64,000 nt of DNA from Comamonas testosteroni ATCC 11996 (GTDB lineage Bacteria > Pseudomonadota > Gammaproteobacteria > Burkholderiales > Burkholderiaceae_C): positions 62,001-126,000 of the forward strand of contig NZ_AHIL01000055.1 of the NCBI RefSeq assembly GCF_000241525.1, given 5' to 3'. Below are positions 47,422 through 55,708 of this stretch, in pieces. The notes beneath the pieces are model-generated. The model did not search any database and was not told the origin of the DNA. It saw only the letters and a program-made list of their open reading frames with translations. The stretch's first letter is position 1; the number at the start of each line of letters is the position of its first letter. A program made the position numbers and the translations under genes.

Positions 47422-47801
47422 ACGGATCTCCTATTGGTAAGGACCAAAAACGCTTGCCACTCCTTAACGCATCGCCCTTTGTGAGGGTGGACAGGTTGCG
47501 TTAACAAATGTACTGCACACATTGTGCAGTCATGAAGATGGCTGAAATGCAATCATTTCTAAGACTTTTCCCGTAGGTGATTCAGGAACGCAACCACCTA
47601 CTCACAGCCTCAATCTTGTGTTGCAAAGCAGCACCTCTTTTTGTGCAAGCTGCGAACTCTAATGCTTTCGTGATTTCACAAGCCAATGCCGATGGCAAAA
47701 ATCCTTATGCGCAACTTGCATATTCAGTATTAACCCGATGCATAACATTAGGGTTTTCACCAGTAAAACACCTGAAATCACGACAAGCTGGTCACACAAG
47801 C
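47422..47801. other. Intergenic region upstream of gltI
   Basis: This AT-richer stretch lies between gltI (minus) and the terminator of a LysR gene (also minus). It should contain the gltI promoter. A frame open on the plus strand across it does not resemble a protein family and lacks a ribosome site, so I see no gene here. Confidence 0.5.
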
Positions 47802-47826
47802 AAAAAAAGGGCCAATTGGCCCTTTT
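47802..47826 (-). terminator. Terminator of the LysR gene
   Basis: AAAAGGGCCAATTGGCCCTT TT spans 47805-47826 as one perfect 22-bp palindrome and is flanked by a run of seven A at the left, giving T7 on the minus strand. It is 26 bp after the LysR stop. Confidence 0.85.
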
Positions 47827-47851
47827 GGAAGAAAAGCAACACTCGATCAGG

Positions 47852-48802
47852 TTACACAGCCTTGACCTCGCCACCCGCAATCTCGCCCTGCTCCTTGAGG
47901 AAGTTCCAGAGCGCAGCCGCTCCTCCCTGCGGGGCATCACCCGTGGGTTTTTCCCGATAGGCCCGCACTTCCATGTCCATCTGAAAACCAGTCACACCTT
48001 CCGGCACTGCACGCACCAGTCGACCGGACTCCAGATCGCCGCGAACTGCGCTGTAGGGCAGAAAGGCCACGCCATGACCTTCCAGCGCCATGGCCTTGAG
48101 GCCTTCGGCCATATCGGTTTCATAGACGCGCTCCAGGTGCACGGCCTCGGCCGCCTCCTTGAGGATCAGCTCCGTCACCCGCCCCAGATAGGCACCAGCG
48201 GCATAGCCCAGGTATGGCAGCGGCTGACCCTGACGGCCGGGCAGGACAAAGATGGGGTTGCCGTTCTCGTCCGGCTTGGAGTAGGGAGCCAGCACCTCAT
48301 GCCCCAGGCTCACCATCTCATAGCGCGAAGGGTCCAGCTGGAAGGGCTGGGAAGAGTGGTAGTAGGCAATCAGCAGATCGCAGCCACCTTCCACGAGGCG
48401 CATCACCGCATCGTGCACATTGAGTGCGAACAGACGGCTGCGGAAGGGGCCGAACTTCTCGTGCACGGCCGAAACCCAGTTCGGGAAGAACGTGAACGCC
48501 AAAGTATGCGGAACGGCAAAGCCCACCATGCCCTTGCCCGCACTGACGTGGGCACGCAACATGGTTCGGGTGCTCTGCAAGGACTGCAGTATCTCCAGCG
48601 CCTGCTCGTACATGGTCTTGCCTGCTGGCGTCAGGCGCGTCGGATACGAGCTTCTGTCGACCAGATCGGTTCCCGCCCAGGCCTCCAGCGCCTGGATACG
48701 GCGCGAGAACGCAGGCTGCGTAACGTGGCGCAGCTGGGCCGAGCGGCTGAAACTGCGGGTTTCAGCAAGGCTGACAAAATCTTCAAGCCATTTGGTTTCC
48801 AT
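47852..48802 (-). CDS. LysR-family transcriptional regulator
   Basis: A 316-residue protein starting METKWLEDFVSLAETRSFSR with the LysR helix-turn-helix in residues 1-62 (QLRHVTQPAFSRRIQALEAW). The effector domain is normal. It is encoded upstream of the glt operon on the same strand and could regulate it; the TRAP genes on the other side, beyond 425 bp, are the alternative target. Confidence 0.9.
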   Translation of the reverse strand: METKWLEDFVSLAETRSFSRSAQLRHVTQPAFSRRIQALEAWAGTDLVDRSSYPTRLTPAGKTMYEQALEILQSLQSTRTMLRAHVSAGKGMVGFAVPHTLAFTFFPNWVSAVHEKFGPFRSRLFALNVHDAVMRLVEGGCDLLIAYYHSSQPFQLDPSRYEMVSLGHEVLAPYSKPDENGNPIFVLPGRQGQPLPYLGYAAGAYLGRVTELILKEAAEAVHLERVYETDMAEGLKAMALEGHGVAFLPYSAVRGDLESGRLVRAVPEGVTGFQMDMEVRAYREKPTGDAPQGGAAALWNFLKEQGEIAGGEVKAV

Positions 48803-49227
48803 AGACTCTCATTATCCGCTGCCCTGCACCAAAGCTGTGCAACGGAGGTAATCCTTGTTGGCTAGTCAACGGGACCAATCACAGACTCGACGATGAGCCA
48901 TGCCTTGGTCGCCAGATCCTAGGGTAATGCCTGCCGCCGGACGTAAGCCCTGCGACATAGATACCTTGATAATATTTGTTCACATCTATCCGGTGTGTCT
49001 ACTCGCTCCAAGCCATCCCGGCGCACAACGCCGTGAAGGTCAAGGAACAACATAAGGACTTACGCAAACAAGAATGCAACAACGGCCTGCCTCCTGAGGC
49101 AATCGTCTTGCCTGAACCCGTTTTGCGTAAGTCGTGAACATAAGGGCATTCTCATCGAGTGCGCGCGGATCACGCCATTCAGGCGAGCTGCCCTGACTCC
49201 TGTGTGTTTTTCTGACTTTCCGCGTTC
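48803..49227. other. Intergenic region with MITE-like insertion, 425 bp
   Basis: This gap separates the LysR gene (minus) from the TRAP transporter genes (plus) and should hold both promoters. Its right half contains the inverted-repeat element at 49049-49145. I see no gene or RNA structure in the rest. Confidence 0.5.
49049..49145. mobile_element. MITE-like element or insertion-sequence remnant
   Basis: A 12-bp perfect inverted repeat, GACTTACGCAAA (49057-49068) and TTTGCGTAAGTC (49122-49133), bounds about 53 bp of interior sequence. It is flanked by an exact 9-bp direct repeat AACATAAGG at 49049-49057 and 49137-49145, which looks like a target-site duplication, although the left copy shares one base with the inverted repeat and the right copy is three bases outside it. 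The interior is far too short to code for a transposase, so mobility would depend on one supplied elsewhere. Confidence 0.6.
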
Positions 49228-49791
49228 ATGTCCTCCACTCCTCCCGAGACCGATGGTGCAGCCGATACCGGCGCGCGCCCGGACGAGCCTCGCTCCCTGC
49301 GCATTGAAGACTGGCTGACCGTGATCATCATGGCCGCTCTGGCCCTGATCACGTTTGCCAATGTGCTGGTGCGCTACTTCACCAACTCCTCATTCGCCTG
49401 GACGGAGGAAATCTCCGTCTTTCTGATGATTTTGCTGGCCCTGGTCGCAGGCTCTGCCGCCGTGGCGCGCAATCAGCATATCCGCATCGAGTTCTTCTCG
49501 GACAGCGGCTCCGTCCAGCGCCGCAAGGCTCTGGCCCGGTTTGGCTCTCTGATGGTGGCGCTGCTGTTTGCCATCATCGCCGTGCTCAGCGTGCGCGTGG
49601 TCTGGGACGACTTCCGTTTCGAGGAGACCTCGCCCGGCATTGGCGTACCGCAGTGGTGGTATTCGATCTGGCTGCCCGTGGTATCGGCACTGATCACGCT
49701 GCGCGCCATCGGCCTGTTCATCCGCCAGGGCAGGCCCGGTGCCTTCCCTGACGTGCCCGTGGAAAAAGACCACAGCAAGGAGATCGCATGA
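49228..49791 (+). CDS. TRAP transporter small membrane subunit (DctQ type)
   Basis: A 187-residue protein with a polar N-terminal 25 residues and four helices. LTVIIMAALALITFANVLVR then FAWTEEISVFLMILLALVAG is the DctQ signature. It links the binding protein to the large subunit. The stop overlaps the start of the DctM gene by 4 bp. The ribosome site is weak. Confidence 0.92.
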   Translation: MSSTPPETDGAADTGARPDEPRSLRIEDWLTVIIMAALALITFANVLVRYFTNSSFAWTEEISVFLMILLALVAGSAAVARNQHIRIEFFSDSGSVQRRKALARFGSLMVALLFAIIAVLSVRVVWDDFRFEETSPGIGVPQWWYSIWLPVVSALITLRAIGLFIRQGRPGAFPDVPVEKDHSKEIA

Positions 49792-51086
49792 TCGCCACCT
49801 TGCTGTTTGTGGCCTTTCTGGGCCTGATGTTCATCGGCGTGCCCATAGGTGCGGCCCTCGGTCTGGCCGGTGCTGCGGCGATCGCCCTTGCCAATGCCGA
49901 TACGCAGTGGTTCGGCCTGCTGGCCGTGCCGCAGAATTTCTATGCCGGGCTGGGCAAATATCCGCTGCTGGCCATTCCCATGTTCGTGCTGGTGGGCTCC
50001 ATCTTCGACCGCTCGGGCGTTGCCCTGCGCCTGGTGAACTTTGCCGTGGCCATCGTGGGCCGCGGCCCCGGCATGCTGCCGCTGGTGGCGATTGCTGTGG
50101 CCATGTTCCTGGGCGGTATCTCCGGCTCCGGGCCGGCCAATGCAGCGGCTGTGGGCGGCGTGATGATTGCCGCCATGAGCCGCGCCGGCTATCCCAAGAG
50201 CTTCTCGGCCAGCGTGGTCGGAGCGGCCGCAGCGACGGACATCCTGATTCCGCCTTCGGTGGCTTTCATCATCTACTCGGTGCTGGTGCCAGGCGCTTCG
50301 GTGCCGGCCCTGTTCGCGGCCGGCATGATTCCCGGCGTGCTGGCCGGTATCGCGCTCATCATTCCCGCCGTGTGGATGTCGCGCAAGCACAAGATGGGCG
50401 CGCTCGAAGCCTCCATGCCGCGCCCGCCGTTCTGGAAGAGCCTGCGCGAGGCCTCCTGGGGTCTGGCAGCTCCGGTGCTGATTCTGGGCGGCATGCGCAT
50501 GGGCTGGTTCACCCCCACCGAAGCCGCCGTGGTCGCCGTGTTCTACGGGCTGTTCGTCGGCATGGTGATTCACCGCACCATCGGCGTGCGCGACCTCTTT
50601 CCGATTCTGCGCGAAGCGGGGGAGCTGTCGGCAGTGATCCTGCTGGTGGTGTCGCTGGCCGGCATTTTTGCCTTCTCGCTGTCCACCCTGGGCGTGATCG
50701 ATCCGGTGGCCAATGCCATCGTGAATTCCGGTCTCGGCGAATACGGCGTGCTGGGCCTTTTGATTCTGCTGCTGATCACCGTGGGCATGTTCCTGGACGG
50801 AATCTCCATCTTCCTGATCTTTGTGCCGCTGCTGCTGCCCATCATGAATCACTACCAGTGGGATCCCGTCTGGTTTGGCGTGATCCTCACGCTCAAGGTG
50901 GCACTGGGCCAGTTCACGCCGCCGCTGGCCGTGAACCTGATGGTCAGCTGCCGCATTGCGGGCGTGCGCATGGAGTCCACCGTGCGCTGGGTGGGCTGGA
51001 TGCTGCTGTCCATGTTCGCCGTGATGATTCTGGTCATTGCCTTCCCGCAGCTCGCACTGTGGCTGCCCGCAAAGATGGGGTACTAG
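49788..51086 (+). CDS. TRAP transporter large permease subunit (DctM type)
   Basis: A 432-residue protein with about 12 helices. It has the DctM blocks GVPIGAALGLAGAAAIALAN, GGISGSGPANAAAVGGVMIA and GMFLDGISIFLIFVPLLLPI. Sodium-driven uptake of a carboxylate is expected. The binding-protein gene follows after a family 2 repeat, an order (Q-M-P) less common than P-Q-M. Confidence 0.93.
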   Translation: MIATLLFVAFLGLMFIGVPIGAALGLAGAAAIALANADTQWFGLLAVPQNFYAGLGKYPLLAIPMFVLVGSIFDRSGVALRLVNFAVAIVGRGPGMLPLVAIAVAMFLGGISGSGPANAAAVGGVMIAAMSRAGYPKSFSASVVGAAAATDILIPPSVAFIIYSVLVPGASVPALFAAGMIPGVLAGIALIIPAVWMSRKHKMGALEASMPRPPFWKSLREASWGLAAPVLILGGMRMGWFTPTEAAVVAVFYGLFVGMVIHRTIGVRDLFPILREAGELSAVILLVVSLAGIFAFSLSTLGVIDPVANAIVNSGLGEYGVLGLLILLLITVGMFLDGISIFLIFVPLLLPIMNHYQWDPVWFGVILTLKVALGQFTPPLAVNLMVSCRIAGVRMESTVRWVGWMLLSMFAVMILVIAFPQLALWLPAKMGY

Positions 51087-51088
51087 CA

Positions 51089-51170
51089 CCCCTGAGCGGC
51101 TTTGCCGCTTCCCCTCTCTCTTCGGGAGGGGACGACACCAGCGCGGCGGGGCGGCCCTTGCGCGGTGTCT
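51089..51170 (+). repeat. Family 2 intergenic repeat, copy E2
   Basis: An 82-bp element starting 3 bp after the DctM stop. It contains CCCCTGAGCGGC, the hairpin CCCCTCTCTCTTCGGGAGGGG, then GACGACACC and GGGGCGGCCCTTGC. Orientation is the same as the preceding gene, as with E1 and E3. Confidence 0.75.
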
Positions 51171-51253
51171 GCTGAGATGGGCCGTGCTTATTCAATGTGC
51201 AATGCATCTAACAAGCAAAGCATTTTTTCGTTTCTAAAAGGGAGACAAACCAA

Positions 51254-52291
51254 ATGAAACTTCGTACCTTCCTCGCATCCGCCGTGGCCACCGCCGCCGC
51301 ACTGGCTTTTGCATCGCCCATGGCTATGGCCCAGGCCAAGTACAAGAGCGAATACCGCATGTCCCTGGTGCTGGGCACGGCCTTCCCCTGGGGCAAGGGC
51401 GGCGAGCTTTGGGCCGACAAGGTGCGCGAGCGCACCCAGGGCCGCATCAACATCAAGCTCTACCCCGGCACCTCGCTGGTGCAGGGCGACCAGACGCGTG
51501 AGTTCTCCGCGCTGCGCCAGGGCGTGATTGACATGGCCGTGGGCTCGACCATCAACTGGTCGCCCCAGGTCAAGTCGCTGAACCTGTTCTCCATGCCCTT
51601 TCTCTTCCCCAACTTCAAGGCCGTGGATGCCGTGACCCAGGGCGAAGTGGGCCAGGAAATCTTCAAGACCCTGGAAAAAGGAGGCGTGGTGCCTCTGGCC
51701 TGGGGTGAGAACGGCTACCGCGAAATCTCCAACTCCAAGCACGCCATCAAGACGCCTGCCGACCTCAAGGGCATGAAGATCCGCGTCGTGGGCTCGCCCC
51801 TGTTCCTGGACACCTTCACGGCCCTGGGCGCCAACCCCACGCAGATGAGCTGGGCCGATGCCCAGCCAGCCATGGCCAGCGGCGCCGTGGACGGCCAGGA
51901 GAACCCCATCGGCGTGTACATGGCGGCCAAGCTGCAGTCCGTGGGCCAGAAGCATCTGACCATGTGGGGCTACATGAACGATCCGCTGATCTTCGTCGTC
52001 AACAAGGACGTGTGGGCCAGCTGGACACCGGCTGACCAAGCCATCGTCAAGCAAGCCGCGCTGGATGCCGCCAAGGAAGAAATCGCCATCGCTCGCAAGG
52101 GCCTGGTCGAGGCAGACAAGCCCCTGCTCAAGGACCTGACCGGCCTGGGCGTGACCGTGACCACGCCTAACGCTGCCGAGCGCGAAGCCTTTGTCAAGGC
52201 CACGCGCCCCGTCTACGACAAGTGGAAGAGCCAGATCGGCGCACCGCTGGTCGACAAGGCCGAAAAGGCCATTGCAGCCAGCCAGAAATAA
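51254..52291 (+). CDS. TRAP transporter substrate-binding protein (DctP type)
   Basis: A 345-residue periplasmic receptor with a Sec signal cut after AMAQA. The mature part shows YRMSLVLGTAFPWGKGGELW, the DctP turn FSALRQGVIDMAVGSTINWS, DLKGMKIRVVGSPLFLDTFT with the substrate-binding Arg, and MASGAVDGQENPIGVY. These fit the carboxylate receptors; the ligand is not assignable. The convergent 2-hydroxyacid dehydrogenase gene suggests a hydroxy or keto acid. GGGAG is close to the start. Confidence 0.93.
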   Translation: MKLRTFLASAVATAAALAFASPMAMAQAKYKSEYRMSLVLGTAFPWGKGGELWADKVRERTQGRINIKLYPGTSLVQGDQTREFSALRQGVIDMAVGSTINWSPQVKSLNLFSMPFLFPNFKAVDAVTQGEVGQEIFKTLEKGGVVPLAWGENGYREISNSKHAIKTPADLKGMKIRVVGSPLFLDTFTALGANPTQMSWADAQPAMASGAVDGQENPIGVYMAAKLQSVGQKHLTMWGYMNDPLIFVVNKDVWASWTPADQAIVKQAALDAAKEEIAIARKGLVEADKPLLKDLTGLGVTVTTPNAAEREAFVKATRPVYDKWKSQIGAPLVDKAEKAIAASQK

Positions 52292-52294
52292 GCT

Positions 52295-52392
52295 CCCCCT
52301 GAGCCGCTACGCCTAGGCGGCCCCGCGGCTTCCCCCTCTCTCTTCGGGAGGGGGACGACACCCTCGCTGCGGGGCGGCCCTTGCTTGGTGTC
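52295..52392 (+). repeat. Family 2 intergenic repeat, copy E3
   Basis: A 98-bp element beginning 4 bp after the DctP stop. It has CCCCCTGAGCCGC, the hairpin CCCCTCTCTCTTCGGGAGGGG (one base longer on each side), GACGACACC, and GCTGCGGGGCGGCCCTTGC. It is nearly the same as E2 except for an internal insertion. Confidence 0.75.
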
Positions 52393-52435
52393 ACTGGTTT
52401 GGTCCGCGCCAGCTTCATGGCGCCGCAGATAGTAA

Positions 52436-52468
52436 AAATCCCCGCCAGAGCGATCTGCGCGGGGATTT
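52436..52468 (+). terminator. Terminator hairpin after the TRAP genes
   Basis: AAATCCCCGC (52436-52445) pairs with GCGGGGATTT (52459-52468), with A residues on the left and CTTATT on the right. It can function toward the right and perhaps toward the left. Confidence 0.7.
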
Positions 52469-52487
52469 CTTATTGCTACGTATATCG

Positions 52488-52566
52488 AAGCTGATAGCGC
52501 TTATTACCAAATGGTTTCAATAAAGAAGTTATCTGAAATACCTAAGAATTAAGCGCAGGCAGCTTT
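52488..52566. repeat. Palindromic intergenic repeat, family 1 copy B (diverged)
   Basis: The arms AAGCTGATAGCGCTT (52488-52502) and AAGCGCAGGCAGCTT (52551-52565) form an imperfect inverted repeat like those of the other family 1 copies. The interior keeps ATCTGAAAT. It lacks the flanking homopolymer runs. Confidence 0.55.
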
Positions 52567-52580
52567 CAATTCAATAGCAC

Positions 52581-53522
52581 TCAGATCGGCGAAACCAAGG
52601 GCTTGCCATCCAGATGGCAGCGCATATTGGCGATGAAGCGGTCCACCGAGTTCTGCACCGCCTCGGGCGACCAGCCGCCCACATGGGGCGTCAGCACCAC
52701 GGCGTCCAGATCGATGAGCTGCTGCGGCGGCAGCGGCTCGCTTTCGTAGACATCCAGCCCGGCACCGGCCAGACGGCCTGCGCGCACGGCTTCGGCCAGC
52801 GCCTCGGTATCGACCACCGAGCCGCGCGCGATATTTACCAGCACGCCTTTCTCGCCCAATGCCTCGAGCACCTCGGCATTGATCAGATGGCGGGTGCCAG
52901 CGCCTCCGGGCGTGGCCACCAGCAGCACATCGGCCCAGGCAGCCAGCGCCAGCAGATCGTCAAAGTAGCGGTAGTCAACGCCCTCGCGCGGCTTGCGGTT
53001 GTGATAGCCGACGGGCATGTCGAAGGCGGCCGCGCGCCTGGCGATCTTGGCGCCGATTTGGCCCAGCCCCACGATGCCCAGGCGCTTGCCCGAGACATTG
53101 GCCGGCAGCGGCAGGGCCGAGCGCCAGATGCCGGCACGCGTGGCCTTGTCCAGCTTGACGATGCCGCGCACCGCAGCGATCAGCAGACCCATGGCGTGGT
53201 CAGCCACGCAGTCGTCGTTGGTGCCCACGCCGTTGCCGACGGCAATCCCGTGCGCCTTGGCATAGGCCACATCGATGTTCTCGTAGCCCGCGCCCATGGC
53301 GCAGACCAGCGAAAGCCCGGGCATGCGCTGCATCTGCGCGGCCGACAGGCCCGTCGCGCCAATCGTGCACACACATTGCACGCGCGCGCCGTGGGCGGCG
53401 ATTGCGGCCTCGGCCTGATCGGCCTCGGGCGCATAGATCACATCAAAGTCGGCAAAGGTCTGCTCCATCTGCTGCAGATGGGCGGGGACCTGGAGATTCA
53501 GAACTAGCAGGGCAGGCTTCAT
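52581..53522 (-). CDS. D-isomer-specific 2-hydroxyacid dehydrogenase
   Basis: A 313-residue NAD(P)-linked reductase of the hydroxypyruvate/glyoxylate reductase type. The Rossmann motif is GIVGLGQIGAKIARRA; the catalytic Arg is in NIARGSVVD, Glu in DVYESEPLP and His in LTPHVGGWS, so it should be active. It interconverts a 2-ketoacid and a D-2-hydroxyacid. It is on the same strand as ivaB, 93 bp downstream, and convergent with the TRAP operon; either could be its pathway partner. Confidence 0.9.
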   Translation of the reverse strand: MKPALLVLNLQVPAHLQQMEQTFADFDVIYAPEADQAEAAIAAHGARVQCVCTIGATGLSAAQMQRMPGLSLVCAMGAGYENIDVAYAKAHGIAVGNGVGTNDDCVADHAMGLLIAAVRGIVKLDKATRAGIWRSALPLPANVSGKRLGIVGLGQIGAKIARRAAAFDMPVGYHNRKPREGVDYRYFDDLLALAAWADVLLVATPGGAGTRHLINAEVLEALGEKGVLVNIARGSVVDTEALAEAVRAGRLAGAGLDVYESEPLPPQQLIDLDAVVLTPHVGGWSPEAVQNSVDRFIANMRCHLDGKPLVSPI

Positions 53523-53615
53523 GGCGGGAACGCGGCGCTTTCATGGAAAACGCCTATTTTGAGCAGGCTGCGCCAGCCCTGCCCGCGCATGGTCAAAGCC
53601 TGCCCGATCCGCGGG

Positions 53616-54584
53616 TCACAGATCCAGCACCAGGCGGCCGGACCTGGCACGCGAGCAGCAAGGCAGGAACTGGTCGTTGGCCGCCTGCTCGTCTTCTGTC
53701 AGATACATATCGCGGTGATCAGGCTGGCCCGAGATGACGCGCGTCAGGCAGGTGCCGCAGACGCCCTGTTCGCACGAGGTCTGAACGCAGACGCCGATGG
53801 ACTCCAGCGCCTGCACCACGGTCTGCGCCGGCGTGACGCGCACCACCTGGCCGCTGCTGGCGACCTCCACCTCGAAGCTTTCGTCGTCGGCCCGGTGCTC
53901 CACCTCGGCGGCAAAGAACTCGTAGTGCAGCTGCTCGGCAGGCCAGCCCGCCTCTCGCGCTGTGTCGAGCACGGCGTCCATGAAGCCCTTGGGTCCGCAC
54001 ACATACAGATGCTGACCCTGCTCTCTTTGCTGCAGCAATTCGCTCAAACCCAGCGACGACTTTCCATTCACGTCATCCACATGGATCTGCGCCTTGTCAG
54101 CCCATTGCGCAGTCTCGATGGTCTGGGCAAACGCCATGCGCTCGCGCGAGCGGCCGCAGTAGTGCAAGGAGAAATCTGCACCATCACGCGCCAGCTTGCG
54201 CGCCATGGCAAGAATCGGCGTGATGCCGATGCCGCCTGCCAGCAGCAAATGCTTGCGGGCCGGCGCATGCAGCTCGAAATGGTTGCGCGGGAGGCTGATG
54301 GTGATCTGCTGGCCGGCCTGCAACTGCTCGTGCACAGCGGCCGAGCCACCGCGCGAGGCAGGCTCGCGCAGCACGGCAATCACATAGCGATCCAGCTCTG
54401 CCGGATCGTTGCTCAGCGAATACTGGCGCACCAGCCCACCAGGCAGGTGCACATCGATGTGCGCACCCGCACTGAACGGAGCCAGGCTGCTGCCTTCCAG
54501 AGCCCGCAACTCCAGGCTGCAGATACCGGCTGCCTGCTCCTGCTTGTGCGCAATGCGCACCTCGAACGTGGTTTCACTCTTCAT
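53616..54584 (-). CDS. ivaB: Class IA oxidoreductase of the isovanillate/vanillate O-demethylases
   Basis: A 322-residue VanB/phthalate-dioxygenase-reductase-like protein. The order is flavin domain (RQYSLSND near residue 54), NAD domain (LLLAGGIGITPILAMARKLA and YVCGPKGFM) and C-terminal plant-type [2Fe-2S] domain with Cys ligands in CEQGVCGTC and a later Cys in FLPCCS. It passes electrons from NAD(P)H to Rieske oxygenases. It is the only such reductase in the locus and lies 30 bp after the isovanillate-type oxygenase gene. Published work on C. testosteroni BR6020, as I recall it, calls this shared reductase IvaB. Confidence 0.85.
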   Translation of the reverse strand: MKSETTFEVRIAHKQEQAAGICSLELRALEGSSLAPFSAGAHIDVHLPGGLVRQYSLSNDPAELDRYVIAVLREPASRGGSAAVHEQLQAGQQITISLPRNHFELHAPARKHLLLAGGIGITPILAMARKLARDGADFSLHYCGRSRERMAFAQTIETAQWADKAQIHVDDVNGKSSLGLSELLQQREQGQHLYVCGPKGFMDAVLDTAREAGWPAEQLHYEFFAAEVEHRADDESFEVEVASSGQVVRVTPAQTVVQALESIGVCVQTSCEQGVCGTCLTRVISGQPDHRDMYLTEDEQAANDQFLPCCSRARSGRLVLDL

Positions 54585-54614
54585 CTCGGATACTTCTCTT
54601 TTGCTTGTGCGGTG

Positions 54615-55694
54615 CTAGGCCAGCGCCTGCGAGGCTTGCGCGCCGGCCTTGCGCAAGCGCTCGATCACGCGCCGCGCACGATTGGGACCCACATCCACGT
54701 GGATATCCACCACGGCGCGTGAGCCAAAGCGTTGCTGGTTGCGGAACTGGGCTTCGATGACCACCTTGTCTTCTTCGAAAGTGGCCGCCGTCTGATCGAT
54801 CACCAACTGTGTCGTGTCCTGCATCTGCGGATGCGGATTGGTCGCAATCGTCCAGAAGTAATGCGCGCTGGTCTCCGTCTCCGGCGTCACGCCGTGAAAG
54901 CCGCGCATATGGAATCCTTCGCGCGCCGGGTTGTCCAGCCTGTCCTGGCCCGCATCCATGGCACCGGTCCAGATACGCACATGCGAGGGGTGGAACTCCA
55001 CTTCCTGCCAGCGGTCGATGCGGCCCTGAAAAGGCCAGGCCTGTGCATAGGTGGGCGGGGGATCGGAATCCGGCATCCAGCGCACCACCTTCACGCTGTC
55101 CCCGTCCTGGCTGACCTTGAGATCCGCGTTCATATGTACCCTGGCGTTGCCGCCGATGGTCTTGAGGTGCACATAGCCCAGATGGCTCAGATCCAGCAGG
55201 TTGTCGTGGATCAGCTGATACGGTGCGTCGTAGTGATAGACGCCACCGCCAAAACGATATTGCGGGTCGCTGTGCACGGCATAGGCAGGCGGCTCCGTGT
55301 CCGGCACGGAGTCCGGTGTCGCGCCCATCCATATCCAGAGAATCTGGTCGCGCTCGCGCAGCTCGAAGGACTTCACGCAGGCCTTGGCTGGAATCCTTTC
55401 CTGGCCCGGTATTTCGAGGCACTGCCCCTCATGGCTGAAGAGCAGGCCATGGTAGCCGCAGCGCAGACCCGCAGCTTCCACCGTGCCGCAGGACAGCGGC
55501 AACTCGCGGTGGCAGCAGCGATCCTCAAGCGCAGCGACCCGGCCATCTGCCGTGCGGAACAGGACCACCGGCTGACCCAGCAAGGTGCGCGCCACCGGCT
55601 GGTCCTTCAGTTCCCAGGCAAAGCCCGCTACATACCATTGATCCAGCGGAAAGGCCGGAGCAGTTGCGCTCATGGTTTGAGAAATCTGGTTCAT
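54615..55694 (-). CDS. ivaA: Rieske oxygenase, probable isovanillate O-demethylase
   Basis: A 359-residue phthalate-family oxygenase. The Rieske cluster ligands are Cys60, His62, Cys79 and His82 (DRCCHRELPL and CGYHGLLF). The mononuclear iron site follows as DNLLDLSHLGYVH. It is only distantly similar to the VanA encoded at 57.8 kb. From gene order and from what I recall of the C. testosteroni isovanillate locus, it should convert isovanillate to protocatechuate, and veratrate to vanillate, giving formaldehyde. GGGAG precedes the ATG at 55694. It lies between ivaB and an MFS gene. Confidence 0.75.
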   Translation of the reverse strand: MNQISQTMSATAPAFPLDQWYVAGFAWELKDQPVARTLLGQPVVLFRTADGRVAALEDRCCHRELPLSCGTVEAAGLRCGYHGLLFSHEGQCLEIPGQERIPAKACVKSFELRERDQILWIWMGATPDSVPDTEPPAYAVHSDPQYRFGGGVYHYDAPYQLIHDNLLDLSHLGYVHLKTIGGNARVHMNADLKVSQDGDSVKVVRWMPDSDPPPTYAQAWPFQGRIDRWQEVEFHPSHVRIWTGAMDAGQDRLDNPAREGFHMRGFHGVTPETETSAHYFWTIATNPHPQMQDTTQLVIDQTAATFEEDKVVIEAQFRNQQRFGSRAVVDIHVDVGPNRARRVIERLRKAGAQASQALA

Positions 55695-55708
55695 CGAAGT
55701 CTCCCTGC

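Noticed and set aside
47577-47960. A 127-codon plus-strand frame upstream of gltI
   Set aside because: It runs across a terminator and into the antisense of the LysR gene, lacks a ribosome site and has no family pattern.
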